DNA from: Gentiana macrophylla
Taxonomy: Eukaryota; Streptophyta; Magnoliopsida; Gentianales; Gentianaceae
Direction of reading: 5' to 3'
Length of the DNA: 64,000 nucleotides
Assembly (NCBI GenBank): GCA_026214975.1
Contig: CM047817.1
Span: forward strand, 60,048,407-60,112,406
Of the stretch, positions 11,776 to 24,200 are shown piece by piece. The notes under the pieces are model-generated. The model saw only the letters and a program-made list of their open reading frames with translations. It was not told the DNA's origin and did no database searches. Every line of letters begins with the position of its first letter. Positions within the stretch are counted from its first letter, which is position 1. A program made the translations under genes and the position numbers.

Positions 11776-12322
11776 CAAGGGAGCAATCTTTCTTGTTCAT
11801 GTGATAATTCATCACGAACTGCGAGAATGAATCAGGTAGAGATTGTAGAATCAAGTCAATACTTAATTCTCGTTCCAACTTATGGCCCAGCTTCCCAAGC
11901 CTCTCTATGTACCCGGTCATCTTTAGCACATGTGACCCCACAGCAGTCCCAGATGCCATCTTACAACTAAATAGGGCCTTCGTGACCTCGTACCTCTCAA
12001 TGCGAGACTGAGAAGCATAGAGTTCCTTTAGGTGGACCATGATTGTGTAGGCGTCCATAGACTCATGCTGTTTCTGCAGTTCAGGTGTCATTGAAGCAAG
12101 CATGATACATGTAGCATCTGTACTATCAGAACAGTGCTTGTTATACTTCTCGACAGCATCTGCAGCCGAGCCCTCAGCGGGCTCTTCCGGTAGGGCCTCG
12201 TCCAAGACATAGCCAATCTTCTAGTGCCTCAAAACGATTTTGAGGTTTCTTTCCCAATCGAGAAAATTAGTTTCGTCAAGCTTATTGTCGATGATAAAAT
12301 GAAGGTTCAATTTGTTTGACAT
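11776..12322 (-). pseudogene. gag: COP1 gag, N-terminal part (broken)
   Basis: The minus-strand start is placed at the ATG at 12322 (MSNKLNLHF), because the frame from there contains LDETNFLDWERNLK, the usual opening of copia Gag. A TAG at 12221-12223 interrupts it. From 12205 to 11776 a 145-codon frame contains the UBN2-type Gag core (MLASMTPELQKQHES, AYTIMVHLKELYA, LILQSLPDSFSQF). COP2 then interrupts the gene, and the remainder is at 5961-6628. The product would be the capsid/nucleocapsid protein of the particle. Confidence 0.88.
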
Positions 12323-14179
12323 TTTTCTACAACAATAAATAAAGATACAATAAGTAAAAGATCATGTATTAAAACCCTAAATTTGCACTTAAAATTTTAT
12401 AAGGTTTTACTCCCACTAGCCAACTATTCCCAATTGGCTTTCAAGAATTTAATTAGTTCTTTAGTGGATGGAATCCTATCTAGTTGACTCGATCCCCGAC
12501 GTGGGCCGACCGGGTCAATTTCGAAGGTGGGTACCTATTACCGATCAAATCTTATTCGATTTCCATTGGTTGACTAGTCAACTCTTTGACAGTTCACATC
12601 TCTATGTGATAGCTACCCCTTGTTTCTAAAATCAGACGGTCCTGACGTGGGCCAATCACCGCAAGATTCTTAGTCGAGTCGTAACCCAAATATTCATGAG
12701 ATCTCATAACGATCATATCTCGATAATGATGATATACTCGAGGTAGGTCAACTCCCAATGTGGGCCGATCAGTTGGATCCGAACAAGGGCTCTTCACCGT
12801 CATTATAATATTGGGAGACAATTTTGGCTCGATTTTTGGCGTGGGAATAATTTTAAATTAATTCACTTAATTAATTTTGTTTAATTATGGTCTCATCTAC
12901 TATGTGCATATTACTACGATATCATATAAAGTAAAACATACACAACATTCCACGCACAAAATAACCGGTATGATCATGGACTTTTCCTAGGTGCGGTTTT
13001 GAATACAAACTGACGAAACCGCGGGTCACAAACTAAGGGTGTCTGCAACCGCCAATAGGATCTTTATTGCTGTACGCCAATGGGTTCTTTATCTCTCTTT
13101 GGTCTTCATCTTCTTGCTCCATTCTTGTAACATAATAATCTATCTAATAAATAATTACACCCGCCACATATGGGGGGGGGGGGGAGCTAACGGGAATGGG
13201 ATAAATGCAAAAAGTAAACTAGGTCACGTTTTTCATAACGGCCTAGGACAATTTTTTCAAAAACCAACATAAAGAAAACATTCTCATCTATCCTATTGGT
13301 CGAGTCCATGATTAATTGGGGTCCATATAATCACATTATATCTACATATCTACTTCATACAATTATATCTTATGAATAGATTAAATTTTAATTTTTAACT
13401 ACTTATGCGTCTTATTTTATCAAATCAAATAATTAAATAACTTTTAATTAATTATATGACTTAATCGAAAGTAAAATTAATATTTAATTTTAAATCGATT
13501 TCAATTTTATAAAATTTGAACTATTCAAAATAAAATTAAAAATTATAAAGTCTCTAATTTGTTTCCTTTCCTTTTGATTCTTAATCAAAAGGGATGCCTT
13601 TGGTTTCCTAAATCAAAAGGCATCTTTCTAAACCAAATTTGGTTTAGGCCTGGCCACTTTCCAAAATCAAATTTTGGAAGTGGCCTAGGCCTATTCCAAA
13701 TCAAATATTTGGAAAGGCAAAATAATTTTGGTTTAGGCCTGGCCACTTTCCAAAATCAAAAGTTTGGAAGTGGCCTAGGCCTAGGCTTTTTACAAATCAA
13801 ATATTTGAAAAGAGCCTAGGCCTATTCCAAATCAAAATTTGGAAATGCCAATATTTTGGTTAAAATGCCCTTATGGTTTCCCAATGGCCCAAACTATTTG
13901 AACTATTGGTTGCCCATATGACACAACTAAACAAACGTGATATCTATGCACAATAAATATCACAAAACGAAAAGGGTCGATCTCCCGTTGGAAGAGGGCT
14001 GACCCGACGGCACGGCGACCTAGAGCCGCCGCCCTTGAGAGAGAGGGGGCCGCCGCCCGATCCTCCGAGCCCCCAATGGAATCTTTTTTTTTGTTTTGAA
14101 TGTCTCGTGATTTTAGATCTTGCATCTATCGATTAATTACTACGCAGTTAAATTATGCTTATTATTTAAGCTCGAAGTT
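12323..14179 (-). other. COP1 5' leader, noncoding with internal repeats
   Basis: This 1.86-kb stretch lies between the primer site and gag on the minus strand and has no supported ORF. Three related blocks around GTGGGCCGA or GTGGGCCAA occur near 12500, 12650 and 12755. A G13 run is at 13172-13184. A cluster of inverted repeats is at 13570-13850, and a GC-rich part is at 13980-14075. The open frame 13871-14125 is low-complexity and not called. Confidence 0.65.
13570..13850. repeat. Inverted/tandem repeat cluster in COP1 leader
   Basis: The block repeats the pattern GGCCTGGCCACTTTCC ... GGAAGTGGCCTAGGCC twice (about 13647-13692 and 13738-13781), with AAATCAAATTT-type centres. Each copy is an imperfect hairpin. 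Further smaller hairpins (GATGCCTTT/AAAGGCATC at 13592-13624; CCAAATCAAATATTTGG) are interleaved. Such structure in a retroelement leader could affect packaging or translation, but nothing here proves it. Confidence 0.75.
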
Positions 14180-14193
14180 TGGCTCTGATACCA
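14180..14193 (-). promoter_or_regulatory. COP1 primer-binding site (tRNA-Met type)
   Basis: On the minus strand, immediately after the 5' LTR, the sequence is TGGTATCAGAGCCA, the standard plant complement of the initiator tRNA-Met 3' end. It marks 14195-16009 as the 5' LTR and gives the element its minus orientation. Confidence 0.93.
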
Positions 14194-14194
14194 C

Positions 14195-16009
14195 TATTAG
14201 GAAATCACTAGTTTAACGCAGCGGAATTTAAAATTTGATTTCCTTTTTCTAGATCGTTCTTCGTTTAATGCAATAAACATGTTAAGTAGTTTGACGGTTT
14301 TACCTTGATGATCTATAAGATCGTCACTTTGACCGTCAACGGAGAATAGGACAGTGCGCAAGCCGTCCATGTGTCCGGCCTCTATCGCTAATCCACACGA
14401 ACTCCTCACCGGAATCCTCCTTGGATTGCTATTGGAAAACTCCGGTTGCTAGACCGGCCTTTTTCCCCTCTCTCCAACTCACTATATGATGCCCTCTATT
14501 TTACAATGAACTATGAGCTCTTGCAATTGTGATGTACAAAAGAGCTTGTCACCCACCTCTTATTTATAGTGAGAGGGGAGCCCCTATATAGAGTGGAGGA
14601 GAAGAAAACATTTTCCCAATAAAATAAGGAAAATCTTCTAGATTGATTTATATCTTTTATTATAATTAATCTTGCCAATATCATATATTGAATATAATTA
14701 TCTTATTACCATAAATCTATTTTTCCAAAATCAATTAATATCTTAAATTAATATTATGGTAATCTTATTAATTAAAGTGCACAATCCAAGTGTATCTTTA
14801 TACCCTAGATGTGGCTCCCCAAATGCCAATTAATTGGCTTCTGGAATATTCTTTAATTAATATAATTTGTATGTAATTAATATCTTGTATTTTATTTATT
14901 CATAATAAATAAATACCACCATATTAATTTACCACAATAACCTTTATAGTCTAGAGATAAACTTTCCTTATTTGGTTATCAACTATAACCGCATTTTAAT
15001 CCGACTCGAAGTTCATATGTGTGTGACCCGATAGACTTCCGAATATGTTGGCCGTAGACACAAAGTGCAATTTACTAAAATGCCCTTCATGCCTAATGAT
15101 CACGGGATATCGTCTAGCAACACACTGTGACCCCCAATCATCGGAAGAGTCAAAAGCAATGACTACTACCTTTCATGTGAAGCAGTTACCGTGTAACTTA
15201 CAATCCTATCGCCGTAATAATATCCATATGATCGTATCTCGAGTGTCAATACATTAACGATCGTATCTTATAATCTGGATATCATGCTCTCTCGGGATAA
15301 CACATTTACTCCCACTTTGCAAAGATTCTCGAGAGCTAGACATTCCTTATAAGAGGGCCATTTCGGATATTCGATCCTAATCATAGGATACGCGATTCCC
15401 AGACGACCAATCATGTATACTCCGCATGCTTCAATATCATACCCAATCACTACCGCATGATCGCCCCGTGGCTAGGGGAAATCTCAATAGTGTCAAAGCA
15501 TGACAATCCACACTGTGATGCCATGTAGACTCCGGTCTAAAGGATAATTACACAACCGCCACATAGTGTGACACTTAATGTAAGTGGGTCAGTCTAACGT
15601 ACGCATTCTCTAATACACGTCCACATACAGTCCAAGTGTCTCTACACTGCGATAAACGAGATCTATCCCTACCTTCTATAAGATAGAAGACATCCAATAC
15701 GTGCTAGTTTGGTTATACCATCAATGTCCTATTTGACAGTACATAGGACTAGAGACATTTAAGTACCAAACTTGTTATAGAGATTAGAGATCTCATCAAC
15801 CATAATCACTATCATGGTTTCTCTATCACAGTTTGACACTAGGGAGTTACTATATATGTACAACAAATAACATGAAGATAAACAATATATAATAACATAA
15901 GTGCTTTTATTAATCATAATAAAGTTATTACATGAACTAAATAGACTGTAAATGACCGACCCGGTCGGATCCGGTCCAACCCGATTGGGTTTAGGACACC
16001 TTTCCAACA
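14195..16009 (-). repeat. COP1 5' LTR
   Basis: This 1815-bp repeat matches 1467-3282. A minus-strand TATA box (ACTATAAATA) lies at 14561-14570. Its right end, CCTTTCCAACA, is followed directly by the target duplication ACTGG. The two LTRs differ by scattered substitutions and small indels, so the insertion is not very recent. Confidence 0.95.
14561..14570 (-). promoter_or_regulatory. COP1 LTR TATA box
   Basis: The minus strand reads ACTATAAATA within the 5' LTR, upstream of the primer site in the direction of transcription. It is conserved in the other LTR near 1833-1842. Confidence 0.6.
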
Positions 16010-16014
16010 ACTGG

Positions 16015-16389
16015 TCACTGAAGTTTTTGTAGCCAGGGAGTGATAGTCTTGGAAATTGTGAAGCTTGTGGAGCCAAGGACAATCTAACTATTGTATCAGT
16101 AAAAGACAATAGTGAATTCCTCCAATCATCACAGGAGAAGAGTGGATTAAGGAACTACACCACCCTGAACCACTATAAACCTTTGCGTCTATTTACTTTC
16201 AGCACTTTACCTTACAACACTTTAATTTACTGCATATTATATATGTGATTGCATATACTTTGAATCAAAATTTTAAGAAGGGACTTATCCGCTTCCCAAA
16301 AGCTTTTATATTGAGAAAAGTTTTTGAAACTCCAATATAGTCATTCAACCCCCCTCTGACTATACTTTTACCCTTCTCTAGGACCAACA
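16015..16389 (+). mobile_element. Sirevirus-type LTR, right half
   Basis: The segment runs from the COP1 target duplication to GGACCAACA at 16389. It resembles the reverse complement of the SIR1/SIR2 LTRs: the CAGGAGAAGAGTGGA and CACCACCCTGAACCACTATAAA blocks and the CCCCCCTCT run before the end have counterparts there in the same order. The gypsy RNase H reading frame stops abruptly at 16389/16390, so this is the insertion edge. It is either a solo LTR or the 3' LTR of a copy whose left part is missing. The expected duplicate of CTGCC (16390-16394) was not found to the left. Confidence 0.6.
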
Positions 16390-16516
16390 CTGCCCCATCA
16401 ACATATAGCTGCCAACAATGACTCGGCCGTTGTGGTTTAGATATTGTTGAAGTGCCTGGTTTGTCAATGGGGTGCGGACTAGATTGTTCTTCGGGCCATT
16501 CTTCATTGAAACTCAT
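16390..16516 (-). pseudogene. GYP1 second (archaeal-type) RNase H, start only
   Basis: The minus-strand frame from 16516 ends in HCWQLYVDGA just before the LTR edge at 16389. In Tat-lineage gypsy elements this motif opens an additional RNase H domain after the RT-linked one. Everything downstream, including integrase, is missing here. Confidence 0.65.
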
Positions 16517-16639
16517 TTCCGCTCCAACGTACGATAATACGTGAGCTTTGATTGCCTTCCTGGGCTCGTAACGTATGTCGAACTCTATGATCTTAATGGC
16601 CTAACGAAGCAGTCAGTTTGAGAGGTCGGGCTTCTGTTG

Positions 16640-18000
16640 CACTTGTCGTAATGGACTATCAGACAATACAATAATAGTATGTGAAGAAAAAGAAGCCCTT
16701 AATTTTCAAGCGGTGACAACAAGCGAGCAGGCTAATTTTTCAATATTAAAATAGCGGCTCTCAATAGGACTAAGAGTTTTGGAAACATAGTAAACGGGTT
16801 TTTGGAGGGTGCCGTCCTCCTTGACAAGAACTGAGGCGACAACCCGGTTATAGGCCGCTAAATACAGAAACAAAACATTTTCTAGCAAAGGGCTGACCAA
16901 AAGTGGCGGACTCCCCAATAGGTCTTTAGAGCCTTAAAGGCTTGGGAGCATTCCTGAGTCCATACAAAGTCTTGTCTCCTTTCATTACTTTGACGAATGG
17001 CAAACATTTATCGGTAGATTTAGAGATGAATCGGCCTAGTGTCATGATCCTTCCTTTAAGCCTATAAACCTCTTGATAGTTTTTAGTTCCTGCATGTTCA
17101 AGACCGCTTCGATTTTCTTGCGGTTCGCTTCAACTCCCCTCTGGCTCACCACAAAGCCTAAAAATTTCCCTGCTCACACTCTAAAGGTGCACTTGGCTGG
17201 ATTGAGTTTCATGGAGTTTTTTAAATGTTGTCAAAAGTCTCTTGATGATCTGTGGCGTGACCGCTACGTGCTGACTTGACAACCATATCATCAATATACG
17301 CTTCCATGTTTCTCCCAATCTGCGGCCCGAAAACCTTGTTCACCATTCTCTGATATGTTGCACCTGCATTTTTAAGACTAAAAGGCATCATTTCATCATT
17401 TCTTTGTCACAATTTTCCATCTTCACTTGATTATACCCAGAGTATGCATCCAAAAAGCTTAGCATTTCAAACCCTGCAATCCCGTGTACCATTCTGTCGA
17501 TTCTTGGAAATTCATAAGGATCTTTGGACAGGCTTTGTTCAGATTGGTAAAATATGCACATCCTCCATTTTCCATTATGCTTCTGGACCATGATAACATT
17601 TTCCAACCATGTGGGAAGTGCGTGCTCCTTTATAATTCCTCCCTGGACCAGCTTCTCCACTTCGACTTTCATGGCGATATCTTTTTCACTGGAGAACTGA
17701 CGAGCTTTCTGTTGTATCGTCTTGAAATTAGGGTTGACATTCAGATAATGCGGTCGACCTTTAGGTCGACGCCTTCATATCGGTCATGACCCATGCGAAG
17801 GCATCCAAGTTTGCTTTCAATAGATTTATTAGTTCTTCTCTTTGTTACTCATTTAGTTGAGCTCCAATTTTGATTTTCTGTTCCGGATATGTCTCATTCA
17901 TAATCACTTCAACCAACTCATCATTTGCGGTAAAGTCTGGTTCATCTCTTACTTGCAAAGTACCTCTTTTTGGGCAGACTCCCTGAGTGTGTTGGCTTGA
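16640..18000 (-). pseudogene. pol: GYP1 reverse transcriptase and RNase H (broken)
   Basis: The frame 17388-17672 encodes the RT fingers and palm (KLVQGGIIKEHALPTWLEN, NGKWRMCI, FLDAYSGYNQ). The catalytic box reads AYIDDMVV on the minus strand around 17281-17300. 16706-16918 encodes the linked RNase H (LYLAAYNRVVASVLV, QKPVYYVSKTLS). 17800-18000 carries the domain just upstream of RT, with NANLDAF-like residues. Stops and shifts separate the pieces. RT and RNase H would together copy the element's RNA. Confidence 0.9.
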
Positions 18001-18234
18001 CCTTGGCTTGCTGTGAATTCGATCTGGTTGATTTGGAGCCTTTTATAGTCAGCGTGGTCTTGGTAGTCGGGCTGATTTTTGGTTATGTGATTAAGTAGGA
18101 AATGTGGTCTGTTCACGGTGATCTCAATCCCATTGTTCGTATAGAATTTTGCTCTTTTGTGCGGCACCAAAACAACCATTTGGAATCTTCTGAGGGCGGG
18201 CAACCCCAACATAGCAGTATAGTGAGAGTGTAAA

Positions 18235-18777
18235 TCAACTACGAGGAAATTTACCTTCTCGATGCGGGTTTGGCTCGTAGTCCCTGATTTCAACATCTTG
18301 ATCGATTGTGCCCTTGACCTTAACTTTGTCATTTGAGAATCCTTCCGACATGCCAATGTAAGGTCTCAGTCTGGATTCGCCATAACCTACTCTTCTAAGG
18401 GTATCCATGTAAATGATATCTCTTCCAGCTCCCGTGTCTAAGAGGACTTGGTTCACTGTATAGTTGTTTATGCCTACTTGAATCACAATGGGCAGCTCCA
18501 TTGGCCCCGACGAAACCGCTAATTCACTTCGAGTGAATCTGTTTTGATTCTCCCAAGATAATTGGCTTTTCAAAATCCCTAACATTGTTGGAATTAATCT
18601 GAATTTTGAGCTGATTATTGCTCTGGAACTCTTCCAAAATAACCCTGATCTCATTTGCATATTTACGGGGCTTTCTGTCATCTTTGTTAGCGGTCCCACC
18701 ATCGTCTTTCGTATATTTTGATATGGGTCCCTCTTCGATGAACATCTCAATCGCTTTCCATAAAGTGGTGCAATCAT
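18235..18777 (-). pseudogene. GYP1 aspartic protease region
   Basis: This 180-codon minus-strand frame contains VNQVLLDTGAGRDIIYMD. The active site DTGA is the gypsy-type retropepsin motif. The preceding residues form the linker from Gag. An overlapping frame (17949-18356) carries the continuation, with the conserved LGLPALRRFQ block, so there is a shift near 18300. Confidence 0.85.
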
Positions 18778-18900
18778 CAGTTATATGGCCATGATCCTTA
18801 TGAAATGGCAGTATTTCGATTCATTGCGCGTATTAGGTTCGGCCTTCATGGGCCTCAGCTTTGGTAGATGGTCATGGATTTCAAACATAATCTGGCTCGG

Positions 18901-19491
18901 TTAGGTAGTGAGCAAAGTGGAGTCACACTCATTGAACCTCAATGGCTTCTTCATTTCTCGATCTTGATTCTTACTACGATCCTCTCTGACATCATCTCTG
19001 ATGTCCGACTTACGATCCTCTCTAGGATGATGATGGTCGGTTCTTGATTTTCCTATTCTAGAAGGCGAGGGAGTCATCTCAGCTAGCCCCATCATTCGAG
19101 CCTTTTCCAACATTTCTCTCAGACCCTATTTAGGTGGCCGTAAAACAAACTATGTTTTCATCGCCCCTGGCTCTTCCTGTTAAGAAGCAAATGATTATAG
19201 CATCGTCTGGAATGTTTCTCGTCTGATCATACACTTTAACAAACCGCTCATAATAACTTATGCCTGTCTCGTTCTCTCTAATGCGGACATCACATAGATC
19301 TTCAATGGTTTTCTTCAGTCTGCTGGCTGATTCAAACTCTTTCACAAATTTATCAGACAAATCCTCCCAACATTTTTTGATTGTGCCTCAAGGGAGACCG
19401 TGAATCCAAGATGCGGCCCTATCTTGCATACTGTCTATGAGGGCAATGCACCAAGCTGACTTGTTCGGTTTCACCAAAGTGATTCGGCCTT
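18901..19491 (-). pseudogene. gag: GYP1 gag, C-terminal part
   Basis: 19130-19360 encodes a typical gypsy Gag capsid segment (LSDKFVKEFESASRLKK, ISYYERFVKVYDQ). Upstream of it, up to 19491, the sequence still reads as Gag (a WCIALIDSMQDRAASW-type block) with one stop. 18901-19113 is the basic, charged C-terminal region. LARD1 interrupts the gene at 19491/19497, and the N-terminal part is at 28502-29480. Confidence 0.85.
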
Positions 19492-19496
19492 GAAAT

Positions 19497-21234
19497 TGAA
19501 GGATGCAGGTTCTTAGATCTAACCAAGTTAGATCTATACGCAGCGGACGGATCACGATTTACATATCATAAAACATAATCAAAGGATTTAACAACTACAA
19601 GGGGGTTAAGATCATGTTACCAATAGTAGGAAGAGAAGCCAAGATCTTCCGATGTGTTCTCCAAACGGCGGTTGGTGGACACCCTTCTTGATACACGAGC
19701 CTCCTTGATATGCAACACCAAGAAAAACTTAGAGTTTTTCTTCTTCTAAAACCCTAGACAAGAGAAAACTAATTTTTCCTCTCCATCTATATGTGGTGGT
19801 CGAAATTTTTAAGCCAATCTAAAAGGCTTGGGAGAACTCTCTTTATATAGGAGAGTAAACCTTGTCCTCCAAGGATTAAATAATTAAGAGATAATTATTC
19901 CATTAATCCTTTATTCCAAATAAAAGATAAATAAAATGATTATCCCAAACAAATTAGGATAAATCAAGTTATTATCTAATATTCCATGAATTATCATTTA
20001 ACAAATAAAAGATAAATCACATGTCAAATAATTATCCAAGAAAACTAATTTCTCTCTAATTAATCAACATATATTGGCGCCACCTCTAGGGTTATTAAGC
20101 CCACATAAAATGTCTTTTATGTGTATTATATTATCTAGCCCAACTAAATAATATTTTGCATATCAATTAATTAGCTTGACCAATTAATTATCACTTTGAG
20201 GCCCAAATAACAAGATTATTAGTCGAATTACGAAGCCACATCGGGGACCATGGACCTATAACCGAGTAGCTCAATAATTAATTATTCATTGAACCGAATA
20301 AGTACATTAATTATTAATTTCGGGATTACGCCACCATAAACCCGGCCCGAACTCTACCGATTATAGATGTATACTTATACTCAACCCATAAAGTGAATAA
20401 GCGTCCATTGATATAATCACTACATACAGATTAACCCTCCATAGACTGTCCATTCTGAGAGGGAAGTCTCCGTGAACCCGACTCAGAATATCTTATCCTT
20501 ATTTACCATCAACCCCTAGTGATCAATTAGTTCACATATCTGACTAGTAGCTAATTAGTCTAAATATGAACTCGGCCGATCGTTCACTTTCTTTGGGCTA
20601 ACAAATAAGGGGACTGTCTCTCTACTTCCCGTAGGAAGGAATGGATTCCATGTTTGTGAAAATCAGAACTACTCACTCATCTGGAGATAGTGCCAATGAG
20701 AGGTGTCTTGGAACACATTATTTAAGTGAACCGTAACTAACACATCAAACACTACCCCGGGACAAGCAGCACCCTGTGATCACCTCAGGATTAAGGTTGA
20801 TCCATATATGATCATCTAATGATTTAATAAGATTCCTCGATCACGGAATTATACCGAGAAATTCAGATTAAATCGGTCCAATCCTATATGAATGCCATCA
20901 TATATAAATGCCCCACGTAGGTACCCTCTACCGACAGTCCGGATAAGACTATCACACCCTAAGGTGTTCTGGGCGCATTATTGGTGTTTTAATCAAGAGA
21001 CCCTAAACTCTGATTAAGTTCACCACGGACTAAAAGTTTAAGTATATCACCACTAACTCAATCCTCACGTGTAATCCATACACCGAGTTAAGTGGTTACA
21101 TCTGAGATATACTTAGGGTTTGCAAAGTGATGTATTACTTTACAAGCACAAAGCAAGTAATAAGTTGAGATAAATTCTGTCATTCATTATTAAAAACAAT
21201 TACACAAATTGTCTTTTGGGCACTACACCTAACA
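19497..21234 (-). repeat. LARD1 3' LTR
   Basis: This 1738-bp repeat starts TGAAGGATGCAGG and ends CACCTAACA on the plus strand. It is collinear with 26760-28496 throughout. A minus-strand TATATAAAG box lies near 19850. Several differences between the two LTRs coincide with CAG or CTG in one copy. Confidence 0.95.
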
Positions 21235-21247
21235 ATCTCCCACTTGC
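21235..21247 (-). promoter_or_regulatory. LARD1 polypurine tract
   Basis: The minus strand reads GCAAGTGGGAGAT immediately before the LTR. The 12-mer CAAGTGGGAGAT is identical to that of COP1. Confidence 0.85.
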
Positions 21248-24200
21248 ACAAAATGACAAGTAACGATTGTTTTTAGAGCACACCCTTTCTCATCTTATTC
21301 ACAACACTCTCCCACTTGCTCTAAAAGCCGATGAGACATATCCATCAATGCCGTACCCTCCAAGCACTCGACTTGACTTGGTACATCGATTAGTTAGGTT
21401 GTCGACTCGAGCGATCTTTAGGATTGAAGCGTCGCGGTCCTTCCAATCAGGCGGTACTCTCTCTCAATATGCTTATGACTTCTTATGATGGTGAGAAGAT
21501 CCTTCTAAGCTATCTCTTCACTGTTTTCACGATGAAGTGATATCGGCTTATCAAACCTGGAATTACTCCCAGACCAAAAAGGAAATTCTATGCACTATGA
21601 GTAAACACTGAGCCCGAGATCAACTTAATGATCATCCTTAATCTGACTACAAGTCAGAATCAGTGTAGTCAACCATATTCAAGTTTGCACCTGAATATAC
21701 AAGCATATGATTCCTCGTTCTCTAACGATACTTGAGGACGTACTAAACCGCTACTTATTGCTTGAATCCAAGATTCAACTACTATTGACTTGTTATAACC
21801 TGACTTGCCGTTATCCAAGAGAGACTCTATCCCATTTTCTCTTTATCCGAAGATTTGGAGAATCATTCCTGAGAGGTAGGGTAGGACTACTCTCGATGAA
21901 TGTTGCATACGTATATGCATGATCATCTTATTAAATAAGATGGATAGGATAGCCAATGACTCATTCCTGTGAATTTGACCAGATTAAATTCTTAGAATAT
22001 AGTCCAATTCTCTCATCCAGAGAATCTTGGCCTGTCAGTTTCCGACTTCAGATAGAACACTCATGTTGTTTCCAACCGTTTCAGTGTTATCATTTATGAA
22101 CACTAATACTACTACTACATACCAATATTGATATCCAGTCTACGAAAAACTTATCAATATTTTGGTCAAGTCCACATATTTTAAAACATGTGACTTTTAA
22201 ATGACCGAGAGGTTCTCTTAAATCCACAAAGGATATAACCCATGGCAGGCTTCCTACCAAAGGTTCTTTCTGAATGAATTAAGATATCGTTAGTCTCGCA
22301 AAAAAGGTCTTAGGGAATCACCCCTATCTTACGCTTTGTAACGAATCCGTTATTCATTCTTAACTATAACCATACATTACGAATGAATTGATTCCGTTGT
22401 TCGGCAAGAAAGTCTCGAGGAATCACCCTATTTTACGCTTTCTAATGAAATCTAGCAAGGCGAGTGGTGAGAGAGTTCAAGGTCCAGTTAACTCTCTACT
22501 TGTCGAGGAATCACCCCATACCACTCTCAACTTTGTATTTGAAAGTTTAAACTTTCCTATTCATTCGACTCTTTTCCGTGTAGATCCAATTGCTCCCATG
22601 GGCTGAGACACTCGGGTGGTTCTACAAGAGTGAAACAAGCTGAGTACCAAAACTCCATTCACAGGGTTAAGGTTTTCAAACCAACCTCTATAATCGTAAT
22701 CCTATACAGACCCACCAAGAGCCATAGGTTATCAATCACCCCAGCAGATTATAAAGTCCACAAAATCACAATGGGTCAACGGTTAAACCATACTCCCACT
22801 TTGTGTCTTGGGTGGATTGACATTCTGATCTAGTAGTATTTATCAGTGTAATCACCAACAACTAATGTTGGACGTGGTCTGATTAAATCAGATAGTAACT
22901 ACCTAGAGTAACCGTACTCCAAGTTCTAAGGTTGTTATCTATGTATTCTTTCAGAAAGGGTGTGACAGTCCAACCGTCACTTTCTGATCTCAAGAATCTT
23001 AAAACCAACCTTCACTCGTGACATTAAGATATTTCACGAACAGTCACAATCTGAACGTATGCGCAAAATCCCCAGTCCTACCTTCAAGCATTAAATGCTA
23101 AATGCCTACATTTATGGATGTGGTGTGAACCGAATTCACTCCTTATCCATAAACTCACTAGCACCTTCTAGGTAGACTTCTCGGTTTACATAATAATGTT
23201 AACCGTTATTTTGCAACGAATTATCTTAATCGAGTTTAGCAGTGTATTGTAGCATATCAATAACTATATAGGGCAAGTCTATGGTTTCTTCCTCAGTGAG
23301 AATCATTCCACTAGGAGGCAGGCCGAGCATCAGTCCCAAGACTATGCGATAGCCTATTTCTGAGCATGGAATACTCTATTCTCTGCTAAAATCAGAGACA
23401 CCTCCTCGTATTCTTTCGATAAACCAACGAGTGTTTTGAGTAGTTATCAGACAGAATGTAACCACTCAAAATCTCCCACTAGCTTGTATCTCTCACTAGA
23501 CCCCGAAGGTCATGGTGAACAAGCTATGTTACCCCTTCAAAACTATTACCCTTTCCCGATTGAAAGGAAACTTAGTCATTGTTCCTTTGAGATAGTGTTC
23601 CAAGACTTGGAGATAGGAATCACCCTTAGCGATCAGCGAGGTCTTGTCTCTAGGATATATGCACTAATTAATAGATATTGAAAGGTCGTTTATCTTAATA
23701 CTGAAACCTTTTACCTTTAATAGTTTTAGATGTGTTACACATACTTATTCAATTTGTTCTAAGTGGTTCGACTTTATCAAACAAAAGTCCGAGTCTCGGA
23801 TTCGTACTACAAATGTCATATTCACTTTCTATGAGGCAACAATATATCGAGTTGAAAGTGAATCCAATTGTTTCAACGAATGCAGAAACGTGAAAAATAA
23901 ATTTTTCTCGTGATATTCAAGGATAGAATCAAATTCATTTCCTTATATCACTCCCACTATTCTAGTGAAATTACGCCCGTTGTTACTTTATTAATGCACA
24001 TCTTCATTGTTCTTCCAAAGAACTAAGCCCTTTGAGTCAAGTTACTCGGTTAAGAAAGTCGCTAAGGATTCATTGGTTAGTGATCCAAATCACTTTCCTT
24101 ATCCTATACTTTCTTTATTTAATGTTTGGTTTAGCCTCAAAACTTTAGTTAAGATGATTAACACTTATAGACATTCTTTCCCATTCTTAACTTTCTGAAA

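Larger units (their letters stand above)
1467..16009 (-). mobile_element. COP1: full-length Ty1/copia retrotransposon, minus strand
   Basis: The two long terminal repeats, 1467-3282 and 14195-16009 (about 1.8 kb each), are nearly identical. The element is flanked by the 5-bp target duplication ACTGG (1462-1466 and 16010-16014). A tRNA-Met-type primer site next to the right LTR and a purine tract next to the left LTR fix the orientation as minus strand. The order on that strand is LTR, long leader, gag, protease, integrase, reverse transcriptase, RNase H, LTR; integrase before RT is diagnostic of copia. The element is interrupted inside gag by COP2 (6634-11770) and its frames contain many stops. 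Without COP2 it is about 9.4 kb. The left-half start at 14195 reads TA where TG is expected. Confidence 0.95.

Noticed and set aside
13172..13184. G13 run as a possible telomere or G-quadruplex feature
   Set aside because: It is a single homopolymer without repeats of a telomere unit, and may be a sequencing length error.
14180..14193. tRNA-Met-like sequence
   Set aside because: It is the primer-binding site complementary to the tRNA 3' end; no cloverleaf or tRNA body is present here or at the other primer sites.
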